Assembly: GCA_014825775.1 (NCBI GenBank)
Contig: MVAQ01000049.1
Span: forward strand, 1 to 64,000
Direction: 5' to 3'
Source of the DNA: Krasilnikovozyma curviuscula
Lineage: Eukaryota; Basidiomycota; Tremellomycetes; Cystofilobasidiales; Mrakiaceae
Length of the DNA stretch: 64,000 nucleotides
Part shown: piece after piece, positions 22,365-35,313 of the stretch
Position numbering within the stretch: the stretch's first letter is position 1
How the letters are laid out: each line of letters starts with the position of its first letter
Made by a program: the position numbers and the translations under genes
Notes under the pieces: model-generated
Told to the model about the DNA's origin: nothing
What the model saw: the letters and a program-made list of their open reading frames with translations, nothing else
The model's database searches: none

Positions 22365-24582
22365 ATGTTGAGAAATCCAAGGCTGGGAGGTATCCCCGTT
22401 CTTGTGCTCAAAAGCCTTACTTCATCCCTTCGCCCCACAAGTCCTCCGCTCAAGCTCTCCTCTTGCTCTCGCATGTTCTCCAACCCGTCCACGTCCCACC
22501 TCTCTAAACGCTCCATTCATGGATATGCAACTCAACCCCCTACACAGAACCGAGCATTCCTCGAATGGGTGAAGCGCACCGTCCTTCCCACAAAGCAGCC
22601 CTGGCGCGGGATCGTCGCTGCCATAGGCCTCTCAGGTCTGGCCTACATGAACTACATCACTTACCTATATGTCTTCCATTCCTCAGACAAACGACCGCCT
22701 GTAGACGGTTCGGGCACGTTCGAGACGAGGTTCAAGAGCCGGTCGGGGGACCGGGTGGACAAATGGACAAAGATCAGCTTGCAGGATGCTGAAAGGGAGA
22801 TTCGGAGGGAGGAGAAGAGTATGGTGGTTAATAGAAAAAGAAATGTTGTGACGAGGTATGATACGAGTCAGTTGAGGTCGAATGCTCCGATGGAAGACAG
22901 GCATGCTGAGGAAATTATGGCTGGTCCGAATGGAGAGTGAGTTGCTTAAGTTTCCTTGCCTCTCTAGTTTCACAAGTTTTGATATCTAGTATCTAATCAG
23001 AAAGATCTAATTTCTTTCAGCTTGAATTTCTTTGCGGTCTTCGACGGCCACTCTGGTCATGCAACATCAGAACTGCTCTCCAAGACACTCATCCCCTTCG
23101 TCGCTTTGTCGCTCTCAACAGTCTTCCAGGGGCACCTTCCACCAGACCATGACTCAAAATGGTATTCAAAATTCTACGTAAGTCGCGACACCGCCCATCG
23201 ACTCCCAGATTACAGTGACTGATCGCTTTCCGACCCCTTTCTTTCAGTACTCGCTCACTGGGAAGACTGCATTACTCTCTTCGATACCCGAAGTTGTTAT
23301 GTCTTCACTCAAGCATACGTTCATCTCCGTGGACCGCTCCATCGTTTGGGACCGTGAGTCTCTATCGCTTCCCCCTTCGCTTCATCCTTCTATACCGAAC
23401 TAATTCCTCTGCTATCCAGCGGTACTGCTAATGAACTCTCTCGGACCAGGCGAGCTCCCACCGCCAACAGCATTATCGACGCTCTCACCTGCTTTATCCG
23501 GTTCCTGTGCGCTGCTGACGTATATTGACTGCAGCAACGACGACCTGTATGTCGCACTGGTCGGCGACTGCCGTGCTGTTGCTGGATACTGGGTTGCCGA
23601 TGCCTTAAAAGATGACAAAGAGGAAGGCGAGTGGAGGGATGAGAAGGGCGTGTGGAGGGTTGAGGTGCTGACGGAGGATCAGACGGGGAGGAGCAACAAG
23701 GAAATTGCTAGGTAAGTTAGCGTTGGGATACGTTTGTCTGGAAGCTTTGCCCGCTAACCCCAATTCTATTTTGACATTATTTTCTGCCCTTGTAGAATGC
23801 AATCCGAACATCCCAAGTCTGAAGCTGGTGACGTGATTCGCAACGGACGAGTCTTAGGTGGACTTGAGCCCTCACGAGCAGTATGTCCTTCCCGCTATTC
23901 TCTTCATTACTTCGAACATCACTCACTTGTCTTCTCCGGTCCAGTTTGGCGATGCACGATACAAATGGCCAGCCAATCTTCAGAAACAGCTCTACGACAC
24001 CCTCTTGAAACCAGATGAACCACGACGGAATCCACCACCGCTTCTCAAGACTCCGCCGTATGTCACTGCATCGCCTGTTGTGATCCATAAAAAGATTAAA
24101 GGTGGGAACAGTAAGAAGAACGGCGAGTTGAAGTTCATTGTGCTGGCTACAGATGGATGTAAGTTTGTGCTATCGCTCTTTGACTTTTTCCTTAATCATT
24201 CGGGTCTCATTTAATCATTTTAACTGTTCTAAAATCAGTGTACGACCGTCTCTCGAACGAAGAAATCGTCGGTCTTGTTGGTTCCCACCTCCGAAATCCC
24301 AACACCAAAGCATTGGTCCCTCGCTCCCGAGTACTCAAGTCCGTCCTCTCCACTACGGGAGGTGTAGATGGGAAAGCCGGCAAATCTTCATTGCAGAAGT
24401 ACCAAATTAAGGATGACTTCATATTTGGTGCTGAGTCTAACCTCGCTACTCACCTCATAAGGAACTCGTTGGCCGGGGCGGATAATGACAAATTCAGAGA
24501 GCTGGTCAGTGTCAATGATGGGAAAGTTTCGAGATGGATGAGGGATGATATGACTGTTACTGTCGTTCTCTTTGGGGAATAG
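22365..24582 (+). CDS. Mitochondrial PP2C-type Ser/Thr phosphatase (Ptc5 / pyruvate dehydrogenase phosphatase-like)
   Basis: Metal-dependent phosphatase of about 580 residues. The N-terminus is Arg/Ser/Leu-rich with no acids for about 60 residues, a mitochondrial presequence. A membrane segment follows (IVAAIGLSGLAYMNYITYLY, about residues 83-102). The PP2C domain shows F-D-G-H-S-G-H, L-V-G-D-C-R-A-V, G-G-L-E-P-S-R-A-F-G-D, A-T-D-G-L-Y-D-R-L-S and D-D-M-T-V-T-V-V. The Asp residues that hold the two metal ions are all there. The order and the long insert before the last motifs resemble yeast Ptc5 and mammalian PDP, which dephosphorylate pyruvate dehydrogenase E1-alpha. At least seven short introns are needed; all junctions checked keep frame. 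Confidence 0.9.
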
Positions 24583-25330
24583 TATCGGGCAATATATTAG
24601 CTGTTGGATGCTGAATCTGAGAATCTTTCGATTTGCGCAAGTATGGTCCGACTATCAAGAACGGTGCTTTATATGAAGGCGCAAGATAGAGAAATATCGT
24701 AAGGTATCTTGCCCTACTGGTTCAACAGGGTGAAGCGTTTCCTCGTGGCATACACCTTGAGATTTCGACCAGAGGAAAACCGACACATGGTAGCTAGCCA
24801 GTAACTTTCATCTGGGTTTTGGTAGTCTTCAGCTTGGTAACTATTTATCCAATGACTTCAAGCAATGGATTATGCTCATATCGATCTTTCCCTTTCCGTT
24901 CGTTTAGAGAACCAGAAGAACGTACTGCCATGCGCGACCCGAGGACTTCTTAGCTGCAGTCTTATCAGACTGTGAGTGGCCCGTCTCATTCTGTGAATAT
25001 CTTACAATTGAGAAGCCTTTGAAGTGGTACGTATTGGGGTCGCTACTGGGAGATTGAAGAAGTAAATACAGCTGTAAAACTCGTTTTTATGGGTCTGCTC
25101 TTGCTGTTCGTCTAGTTACAGGTTTACAACATAGGAAACCTGGATAAATCTCCTATCAGAGACTTTTAGAGATAAATCCCAAGTTCTTCCATTTATTTCT
25201 GCGTTATTGACCCATTTCGTATCTTCGTACGGCATCAGGTTCAGCAAAGTGTAACAAAATCAACCTCAACAACAGCTACGAACGTTAGCTTCATCTGTCT
25301 TCATTACTATCAGCACCATTAAACTTAGAA
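24583..25330. other. Intergenic region
   Basis: About 750 bases, AT-richer than the genes. It should hold the promoter of the long gene that follows. No gene seen. Confidence 0.5.
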
Positions 25331-28300
25331 ATGAATGGCACGTCAACCTTCAAGCTCAAGGATAAGCAAAAGGAATCTGCATTAGACCCAAACAACCTCC
25401 CAGCGCACCTCGAGCCCCGATTCTCCATCTGGCTACCTGATCCACCCTGGGCCCTGAATCGAGGTCAAGCAATCCACGATGCATGCCCTGATATCCCTTA
25501 CCCACGTCCAAAGGGAGCCAATCACTTTGGCGCCAACAAGAAATACTACTATCCGAAGGCGAAAGAAGTTGGGTTTGAGCCAGCGTTACCGTATATCGAC
25601 TTTCGTGCCAGCCAAGCGAGAGAGCGAGCACGAGAAGAGAAAGGGTATAAACTGAGTAGGAGGTGGACGACGTTTGAGGGGATTCCATTAGCGCCAGAAG
25701 AAGGTGCGGCTGGTAATCCGCTCATTCTCAGCTCGAGTGAGGATGAGGATGTTGCTGAAGTAGAAGAAGAAGACGAGGCTCTCGCAATAAACGGGAACTG
25801 TTCCAAGTTGGAATTTGGAGAAGATGTCGAAAACATTGTGGAGGCTGACATGAAGAAGCAGCCGCAGCAGAAACAAGAGTCCGCTTTGCAGGAAGCTTCA
25901 TCATCGCCATCAATATCTCTGTCCAGTCTTCCCATCACTTCAACTTCAACTTCAGAGTTCGATCAAAGAAAAAGACAGAAAGGACTTGATGTATGCCCTG
26001 CCGCAGCGACCAAATTTGGATCGGCCTACGGTGGTGTACCGGATTTGTATCCACCAATTGCGACAGGTTTGTGAAGCACACCGGCTTTCTCTAACGTTAC
26101 ACTATTGATCTTTCTCATTTTCCCTCTATTCTTTAGGGAACAATTCGTCTGCAACCTGGTCCAAATCGCCCAATGCAGTACCGTCCATCAACCGCATTGA
26201 TTCTTCAGCAGAACGATCCCCCGAATTAATCAGTGTGTCGCAATTTAATTCTCAATGATGTAGAAAGTTATACTTACTCTCTCCTTCCAGACCTAGCTCA
26301 ACTTAAGCAACATAAAGACGACGAAGATACAAGAAGTTTGTCTCTCGGTGAAGCGACAAGCGGAGGTCCACGCGCCTCATCCCCAATGCAGCTGTTATTC
26401 AACTCTCATCTACCTCAAATTCAGCACTTAAACACTGTTCACAGAATGTCGTCTTCTGTTGATTTAGAACAATCGTTTACCACAGCCCCCGGGGCACGAA
26501 CTCGAGGACGTCCAAAGCGCGACTCAAAGAATCCCCGGCCAACCTCATCCCACACCGAATATCCTGAAGGTCTGCCTTCTTCAGGGAAAATGAAGCCCGA
26601 TCTAGAACCCACAACATTGAATATGCCAGACTCGTTTGTCAAGCGTGATGGATTAGACTCCTTGGCGCATCCACCGCTGAGCCCATCTGCTGATACTGTT
26701 ACAGCGGCTTCTAGCATCCTGAGGAATACGTTAAATCAAGCTGAATTGACGATGCAGGAATCGCTCGTACACTTCGCGTCTGATCCATTGAGTCCTAGGG
26801 CTCCATCAGGTGGTGAGTTGATTAGCTTGATTACAACCGTTACATTTCTTCGTAAGTTTTGATTTTCTTTCTGCACAATTGTTCTTTCAGATACTATACC
26901 TCTAGATCAAAGATCAATTGTACAAGCTTTACAATCTCGTCAAGCTTCATCAAAGAAACAAATCCCCTCCAGTCGAGAAATCCATTCTGTGGGTAAATCC
27001 CCGTCACCCTCTGTGCAGACATCCGTCTCGCCTGATCGTCTACCGCCTGATGACCTAGAAGCATGTGGATCAACTTCCGATGCTCCAACAAATTTATCAG
27101 CAGCGACGTCCAGCAACAAGAAAAACGCTCACATTGAGTCTTTGGGCATTCGTACTTCCCCTTCTCTTGGAGGCTCCGTGAGTCCCGATCGAGTGGAAAC
27201 CTACCAGAATTATAAGAACCCAAATCAGACATATCAGTCCCAAATCGTTTTCCCAGAGCCAACGCTAGAGGACTCACAGGACTATTACCTCAATCCCAAC
27301 CTGACGTTCAGATCCACGTTTGAGCCATCGCAGGATCCGGACAACTATCATAATCCAAACAACACTTTACCGGATGTTCAATCATGGTGCAATATGGATA
27401 AGAATTCTGGAACTCAGCCGCCATCATCAATAACTACACAATCAGCACTCCAGCTGCATACACAACAACCAAAGCACCAGGTACAAAATGAAGGACATTA
27501 TCAACAATCACAGCCAGTTCTGGGGTCTGCTCCTCCCAAGCTGAGTCAAGAAGTTGTGGAGGTGAATGCTGAACCATCTTCAGAATCTGACTCGCCGCCT
27601 GAAGCAACTTCGCCGGTCGTGGAGGGACACTTTATGAACGAAAACAACATCTTACATAGTGGACAATTTGAACCAAACGAGACAGGCTACCCCACTAGAA
27701 GGAAAAACCATTCTGTTACAGCGATTTCTGCGAGCAATGGGAAATTAGAGATGGTTCCGAAGGAGTTGAAAAAGCGGGCGATAGAAAGAAATGACAGTCA
27801 AATCGCGGAAGGTAATGAAGAAGCAAGCGGTGCGTCTGCTAAAAAACCCAAGAGAGATTCTGGTAAGCGATGTTTTTTTTTTTTCAGTTCTCGTCCTCAT
27901 CTAACGTCTTGCTGTTCTATCTGCATAGCTTCCAAACCGACTCCATCAGTACTGAGGAAGTTCGACATGCCTTCTCAAGCTAGTGACTTGAGTCAGATTA
28001 TAGATGGCGATATCTCTCAAGTCATTCCTGATGTTGCGACAATGAAGAAGATTGACTTAGCTCAGACAACCAAAGACATGGCCAACTTTGAAGGCCGTTC
28101 AATTCACCCCCCTCGTGGTCAACGACAGAGGCGATTTCCTAAAGACCAGACTACTGCAGATATCACTCATATCTCCCCGACACAACACTCTTCCCATCAT
28201 TTGCAAAGGACTGGTCATATAACTAATTCACAGTACATCTCTCAGCCCAGTCATCTTTCCCCTCAAATGGCAGCCTTTCGTCCTCCGCACACAAACTACC

Positions 28301-29749
28301 GGCACAACATACCTCATCTTTCCCGCCACGAGCTTGTTCCCACACCTGGATCCCCAATTTCTTCTTCTACGTATCAGCTGTCCGCCACATCAAGCCTGGA
28401 TCGACAATGGCATCTTCAGAATCTATCTTATCAAAATCCTCCGCAGATGTCCCGACATAACCAGCTGTCACATCCTACAGCCTCAGGATCCGGAAGTCAG
28501 CCCCATGCTTCCACTACTGGTCCGTCGCCCGGGCAGTTAAACAGCTCATTTCCAAATTTTACACCTTCACTTTACAGTGACATTTCAAGCTCTGGCTTCC
28601 ATCACGAAGCGTCGACGTATCCAACACAAGACATGAGACTTCGAAATACGCAATCACAATCGGTTCCACGAGCCCCACCTCCTATTTGTAACAATAGATC
28701 GTTCATCTACCAGAGTAGTATTCAAAATACAAATGCTAATTCCTCACAGCCACCACTACAATATTCACTTATTCAACACGAGAATCATCAGCTCCAGCAG
28801 TTGCAGCACCAGCACCAGTCTAGATTGAGTCAGCACCTCTCAGTAGAGAGCCAAATCTATTCTGTACAGCCCCAACCTCAACTTCGAGAGCAACTCTCCC
28901 ATGTAACACATCAAACTCGTCAAAAGAGCTCATTGCAGTCAATCGCATCTTGGGACATACGCAGCCAGATATCCTTAGGTATATCTGGAGGTTCACACAA
29001 CGGTCAGCAGCCAAAACCTAAACTCGTTGCCCGAAGGAAGTCAAGTGAGAGCCAGCATGCTGACGACTCTGATGGCGACGACAGCACTCGAGGCGGCGAC
29101 ACTTACGACACCTTCGATAACACAATCCCGCCCACCTTACGCTTAACGGGAGTAACTCAGTTCGATGATAAGTCGAATTTTTCAATCAGTAATCTTCCAA
29201 CCTTCGACTTCAATGCCAACGATCTAGTTCAACTGGACCACATGACCCGGTTTACTGGTGGTAAGAAGTTTGAGATGCTCGCTGTGGTACTTTCTATAAA
29301 GCGGCCCAGTGGAAAAACTAGAGTGAGAGGAACGATCGATCTTGTTCAGCCAACCATTGACGGCAATGTGGAGAAGAGAGAACTCGTATGTTATGGTGAA
29401 CTGGCTGATGAGTCTTGTCGCAACGACGTTTCTGTTGTGGAGGCACCCATGGTCGGTGACATTATCCATCTAAAAAGTGAGTTTCCGATCTTCCTTCAGC
29501 AAATTTTGTTTAGTTCTAATTAGTGTTGAGTTTGTAACAGATGTGACTTGTTCTGGATTGAAGCTCTCGGCAGATGGAGGGAAAGGATCGTCACTTTCCA
29601 TCACCTATCGTTGTAATCCACTCAACGAATCAGATCTATTTAGACCGCACTTCCAGAAAGGAATGGCTCTGGAACCTGCGGCGGCGGAGGTGAAGAGAAT
29701 CAAGGACTGGGTTGGAAGTGGACTTAACATTGGTCAGAAATGGTATTAG
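25331..29749 (+). CDS. Very long low-complexity protein with AT-hook and ordered C-terminal domain; function unknown
   Basis: Spliced product of roughly 1,380 residues. Exon 1 (25331-26069) has a short conserved-looking head with F-S-I-W-L-P-D-P-P-W-A-L, then an acidic stretch (SSSEDEDVAEVEEEDEA). Small introns follow near 26070, 26237 and 26813. An AT-hook-type R-G-R-P-K-R-D lies near 26505. The middle is Ser/Pro/Gln/His-rich and looks disordered, with an in-frame 66-base intron at about 27864-27929 holding a T run. The C-terminal 200 residues change character: alternating hydrophobics with F-E-M-L-A-V-V-L-S-I-K-R-P-S-G-K-T, then L-V-C-Y-G-E-L-A-D and G-D-I-I-H-L-K-N-V-T-C-S. This strand pattern could be an OB-fold, as in single-stranded DNA-binding proteins. 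I do not recognise the family; nuclear, DNA-linked work is inference. Confidence 0.75.
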
Positions 29750-30111
29750 AGGAAGGAGCCTGGAGGCTTTCGGGTAGAGTGTTGATAACGGCGTTTGATT
29801 CATGGTGCTACGATTTTTCAATGTTTCCGGAACGAGTGTAGGCTCTCTGTGTGTTCTTGTTTTGGTAGCGCTTTCGCAACTTTCCTTTTGCTTGTAGAAT
29901 TGTAAATACCCTCGTTTCTCCTATTCTCCCATTCTCCCAGCATACACGGCTCCATTGAAAAGTATGATTAGAAAGAATGAGGCTGGAATTCAAGCCAAAA
30001 TGCAAATCTCAAGAAATTAAATCCAGACGTCCGTCAGTCACGCTTTTCACCGTCAAACTGATTTTTAGCTTGCTTTTTAAAAGTCCAATCAATGTATTAG
30101 CGTTTCAGTAG
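29750..30111. other. Intergenic region
   Basis: Short gap between two + strand genes. No gene or clear promoter element seen. Confidence 0.5.
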
Positions 30112-31711
30112 ATGTCTTCTCCTCAAACCTCTCGGTCATGGTGCTCCCGATCGTCTTTCGGGCAGCTGCAGACCTTGCTTCGCTGGCTCTTGGTTGAAAA
30201 TGGAGGATTCGACACTTTCACAGCTCTAATGCTGGTTGGAGAGCTGTCACTTGGCCTTCTCATCATCAGATTTGTTCCATGTTCGTATTTTTTTAGGATC
30301 TCGTTTGTCCCTGTACGGTTTGAAGCTAAGCTTAGTTTTGTCTGCTGGCATTTCATCCTCAGACACCGAAATCGACTGGAACGCATACATGCAGCAAGTA
30401 GCCGGCTTCCTCTCTGGTGAACGAGATTACTCCAAACTAGAGGGAGACACAGGACCTCTAGTTTACCCAGGACTTCATCTGTATATCCACACTGCCCTGT
30501 CGTACCTTCCAACCGACGTAACAGCTCGAAATCCACTGCTCGCTCCTCAGCTCACGCTCCTAGCTCTCTATCTTGCTCAATTCTGGCTTACGTCTAGGAT
30601 ATACAAGGCATCTGGGATCCCGCAGTTATACATGCTGCCGTTGGCTCTCAGCAAAAGGGCACACTCCATTTACATGCTCAGGTTGTTTGGGGATCCATGG
30701 GCAGTCGCGATAGTCACGGCTTCCACGATGTTCGGGTTCCAGAAACAGCGATGGGTGGTTGGATCTGTGTTGTTTAGGTGAGTGAAGAGAGTGATTGATT
30801 GATATTGTGCTGCTTCTGATCACTCGAGATTTCATCTAGTCTCGCTCTTGGAGTCAAGATGAATGTTCTACTGTACCTCCCAGGATTACTCTTAATCTTC
30901 TGGAAAGCGATTGGAATTTATGGCCTCGTCCAAAATATCGCTATCATTCTCGCGATCCAGCTCCTCCTTCCAGCGCCCTACTTTATCCTACCGCTCAATT
31001 CCAACCTCGCGATGAAATACTTCACGTCGAGCTTCGATCTCTCACGTATTTTTCTCTACAAGTGGACCGTCAACTGGAGATTTGTTAGTGAGGTCACGTT
31101 CTTGTCGAGGGAGTTTCACACCCTGCTTCTCCTTGGACAGATTGGGACACTCGTGATATTTGCGCTGGCATGTTGGTGCAGGAATGACAAAGGTGGAGTG
31201 CTTGGAACGCTTCAGAACGGAGTTTTGAATTGGTGGAAAGGTGCTGTTCATTACACCTTAAGCCCTCGAGGTACGTACCCAATGATTCAATATCTGGCGT
31301 GTCCCTCTCGATTAGACTCCAGTTGACGCCTATGTCTATTCAGAAATCTCGACGATCATGTTTACTTCCAACTTAATCGGAATCATATTTGCCCGGTCAT
31401 TGCATTACCAGTTTCAATCGTGGTACTTCTGGCAGGTCCCTTTTCTGCTCTACATCACCCCCTACCCACTTATCCTACAGTATGTCTCCACATTCTCCAA
31501 ATCTCAACGATCTACACTTATCAAGCTATATTTTCTCAGGTTAGTAATCTGGTTAGCCACTGAGTACGGGTGGTTAACGTATCCTTCGACGAAGCTCAGC
31601 TCGAGCTTGTTGCTTGCCGGGAACGTGATGCTGCTTCTGGGCCTGTTCGTCGGGACACCGCGTAGACTGGAGGCAATACGACAAGAAAATAAGAAAGTGA
31701 AAGATGAATGA
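30112..31711 (+). CDS. ALG3: Dol-P-Man:Man5GlcNAc2-PP-Dol alpha-1,3-mannosyltransferase
   Basis: Adds the first lumenal mannose to the dolichol-linked N-glycan precursor in the ER. Exon 1 ends in I-I-R-F-V-P and joins at about 30362 to Y-T-E-I-D-W-N-A-Y-M-Q-Q-V, the signature near the start of ALG3. G-D-T-G-P-L-V-Y-P-G (about 30450) and L-R-L-F-G-D-P-W (about 30680) are further hallmarks. Many membrane segments follow. The F-A-R-S-L-H-Y-Q-F-Q-S-W-Y-F motif (31390) marks the C-terminal region of the family. The CDS ends with a Lys/Glu-rich cytosolic tail, KKVKDE. Four introns keep frame; the first donor is GTTCGT, slightly off consensus. About 440 residues, normal for the family. Confidence 0.96.
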
Positions 31712-31866
31712 GAGAATTTGGGACAGGAAGCAACGATTTGTTTAGAAAGCTGCGCGGAATTACAGTCGTGAACAAGGTAGTTTGCACAGATACTTCGTAT
31801 TCAACCTGATACTGTAGGACATCTAGTACATATGAATCTATGTGAAAGCCCAGTATAACAGAATTT

Positions 31867-33525
31867 CTAGTTGGATGTTGATGATGATGTCCGCCTCGAC
31901 CCCATCGTGCGGTAAACGATGATGCCAGAAACAGCGATTGCGTAGCCTGCTCAAAGGTTTTGTCAGCAGATAAATTTTGGGAATAAGAAAGTACAAAAAT
32001 TCACTGACCGAACGCTTGCAACAGTGTGACGTTGGCCCCGAAGAACACGACAGACCCGGAAATGAGAAGCACGTCCTCTGATATCATTCACACAAAATTA
32101 CCATCAATAAGTCTGACACTAACCACGAAAGAGAGCTTAGTGTCTAAATGAACAGGGGGGACTCACTGATGACGCCCGCAAGCGTAACCCCCACACCGCC
32201 CGCACTCTCAATCAGAAATACGCCTGCGACGTTAAGAGAGAACACCATTCCTGCGTTGGATGCAAGGACGAAGCTACCAAGCTTTTGGACCTCGTAGAAC
32301 GGTGCCATTCCCTCGAGGAATGGGATGAACGCAAGGTTGAGCGCGAAGCACAAGGGGGAGAAGTAGTAGATTGACACCAAGGGATTGAGTTTTGGAGAAG
32401 AGACGAGGAGGTGTTGAATAGTAACCAAACGAGTTGATTCAAACTGAATTGAGAAGGAATTTTTTTAGTAAGGTGACAAGGAGGAGAGAAGGGGACGTAA
32501 GAGAAAGAAACACACAAGAACGTTGCCGACCTGACAGAGGAACCCAAACAGGTGGAAGTTGAGCTCTCCGAAAGCTGCGATAGTACATCCAATCGAGATG
32601 ACCAGTACTACGAGTAACAAAAACCGATTGGGATCTACCACATCCAAAGAAGTCAGCACCAACTCAAGCATGAAGAGGAGGGGCAAGAACGCACCTGCCA
32701 GTTTGAACACCCAGCTCAGTACGAGAACAGTTACAGGTATGAATCCTTTCAGCATCTGCACGAAGGAGACGTCCAGGTTCACGTAGGCCAGATTCGAGAG
32801 GATGAGCGCGCCGGAGAACAGGATGCCGACGGGGAGGATCTGGGTCGCGTATGTCTTCCGCTTATGTTAGTTCCATATGTCAGCTTATGAGAAACAGAGA
32901 CAAGAAAGGAGGGAGGAGGGCGTACGTCCATCGCGATGTCGTCGACGCTGTCGAGGAAGTGAGTGGTCTGCTTGAGGATGCGGGTACCGATGGCCGAGAC
33001 GAGCATGTGAAATGTCGTCAGAAAGACGGGCTGTTGGTTGCATGTTTCAAAGGTAGAGGGTTCGATATAAATAGATCAGACAAGGAGACAGAAATCGTAA
33101 GTTGAGAGATGAGACGACGGGCGAAGGAAATTCATTCAACTCACGTAAGGAAAGTCGAGGGCTGTGAAGAGGTATTTGTTATATAGGACTACCGAGGCAG
33201 AGAGGATGATCTGTAATAAAGTAATGGGCTGCATTAGCAGCTGGCGTGAAGAAGACCAAGGCTAGGTGGCTGAATCGAATCTGTAGGGAGGGGGAAATAC
33301 GAACCCAGATTGGTACTTGTAAGGACAATCGAGAATTGAGATCAGATAGAGCTTCCAAAGGAATGAGAAAAGTGCCATTGACTTACTTATTAGGAGTCCA
33401 GATAGTTTCCTCGGCGGCGGGTTCGAAAGCACCTTCATCATGGGACTACTCGTCTCCTCCCTCTTGGGAACGTCCAGCAGTTCTGTGGACATTGTATCCT
33501 TTTCGTTGGTATATGAGACACCCAT
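31867..33525 (-). CDS. TPT/DMT-family membrane transporter (triose-phosphate/nucleotide-sugar transporter type)
   Basis: Multi-pass carrier of the drug/metabolite superfamily, likely in Golgi or ER membranes. ATG at 33525 (MGVSYTNEKDTM). The upstream frame stays open to a possible acceptor near 33588, so an extra 5' exon is possible. Family segments in order: an L-Y-N-K-Y-L-F-type start, L-S-N-L-A-Y-V-N-L-D-V-S-F-V-Q-M-L-K-G-F-I-P-V, I-S-I-G-C-T-I-A-A-F-G-E, S-P-L-C-F-A-L-N, S-L-N-V-A-G-V-F-L-I, and V-T-L-A-G-V-I-K-D-V-L-L-I, ending G-I-I-V-Y-R-T-M-G. The Lys-Asp pair in the last is the usual TPT mark. At least eight exons. The substrate cannot be told by eye. Confidence 0.85.
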
Positions 33526-35313
33526 GTCGCGCTCTGCTCTGTCGAGCGAGTGGTAGTCTTTGGACAGAATGGTGGGCTGAAAGAGAAGGTGGGAGTGAGA
33601 TAAGGGAGTGACTGTTGCAGACTAGGGATCGGTCAGATTTCTGGTCAACAAGAGATATCGAGACGGTGTGGGTAATAGAGAGCTAATGAAGTCGAATAGC
33701 TGATAGCCCTGTTTTGTTGACCGAACATTTTGTAGAGCCTCGCCTCGGAGGGAGCGACATTCCGCCTTCAGTCCCGCACATCTCTGCCTCGCAATCGAGC
33801 ATATACCAGATACACAATCTACACCTGGGTTTTTTCCATCACTCGAGGTAGGTCATCCAGTCAAAGTTTACTCACCTGTTATGCTATCTGCTCGCACAAA
33901 ATGGAAAAATCAAGCTACACGCCCCGCTGGTAATGATAGACTAACACTGTTAAACGAAGCTATAGTCGAACAAATGGGTTGGTGAGGGATTAGATAAACA
34001 GAGAAGCCAGCGGGACTATACTGACGAGTGGGAAGTCTGTCTACGAATAGAATGGCGGTTGATTGGATCTTCTTCTTCGCACTCGCACGTTTTGTCTCAA
34101 CGATATTTGAGGCGGGTCGGCCGCTCCTTCGGTACCCAAAAAAATAACTAGAAGAGTCGTGCACATGGTTGAGGGACAACAGAAATCACCATCGAAACAA
34201 AGGAATGTATGAATCTTCTAAGATAAGGAAAAGAGAGCGAGAATCTGCTTCGAGAAAAGCAGGCGCCGCAGAGATAAGATCGGAATCGCGACGAGTAAGG
34301 ACATTGCCAGGGTGGCCGGCTTCGATTGTGTTTCGTTGAGCAGAGGATATGGATAACGGTGATGATCCCTCTCAGATGGTTGAACCTCCCAGCAACGGGA
34401 AATTGGATGAATATTCGATCAAAACCCATTGGCTTGCCCGAGTCGACCGTCGCCTGATAAGAAAAAAAACAGCAGAGAACGTTTTCTCTTGTGCTAAGAG
34501 CCAAGCTCTCTTGATTCACAAAGCCAATTACAGTATTGGATAGGTGGCCAGTACTCTGCTTTCTCCACAATGCTTATAGAAGCTCAGGAACCAGCAGCCT
34601 GATGTGCACTGGAACTCTATCAAGTTCTCATATCTTCGCTTCACAACCTGACTGAATGTACCTGCTAACGGCATCAGAGGACGATCTGACGGGGTTTAAC
34701 ACTTTCACAATCAGCTCCAGCACACTGCTGCAGATTCGCCGACACAAACGCCTCGAGAGCGTATGCATCTACACGTTTGAAGTACTATCGTCCGCTCCAG
34801 TAGTTCCAATCTCGTTCTTGAAACAGGCATGTGAGAATGGACTTATCCAGATATAGGATGTCGAGCGTTGTGCGCGCTCCAGTGAAATTCTAACCACAGA
34901 AAACAGTTGCGTGCACACTCGCCGCCTGTCCTTCAATCACAGCATTTCGGGAGAAAATAATGATTCCCAAAATCCTCTTGGGAGAGAGTCCACTCGTCTT
35001 CTTTCCAAGGATACTTCTTCCGGGGGTTACCGCCCATTGCTGGACTTGTTCACTTCCGAGACATCCGCTGATCTCCTACCAATTTCTCCACTACCCTCAC
35101 GTTGATTCCAGGTTCTAAGGCACTACACTCATCAGCTTAAAAAAAATCAAGTCTTGATTGATTGATACCCAGCTCTGATTCCACGTCCACCACCCCTTCC
35201 GACTTTGCTTAACTTTTCTGCTGCAGACATCTTCCAGCATCTGCGTAGCAACTTGCCATTACCTTGGTAGCCACCGCCTTTTAGTTCATTTCCTTGATCT
35301 GCCTGCAGCCATA
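33526..35313. other. Divergent intergenic region, transporter / first hydrolase
   Basis: About 1.8 kb. Short + frames at 34349-34543 and 34656-34856 have plausible composition but no family signal and no splice path joining them. A minus frame at 34148-34570 overlaps them. I treat the whole as non-coding. Confidence 0.4.

Noticed and set aside
34148..34570. Minus frame of 140 codons and + frame MDNGDDPSQM... at 34349
   Set aside because: They overlap on opposite strands; the + frame looks protein-like but no onward exon or family match was found.
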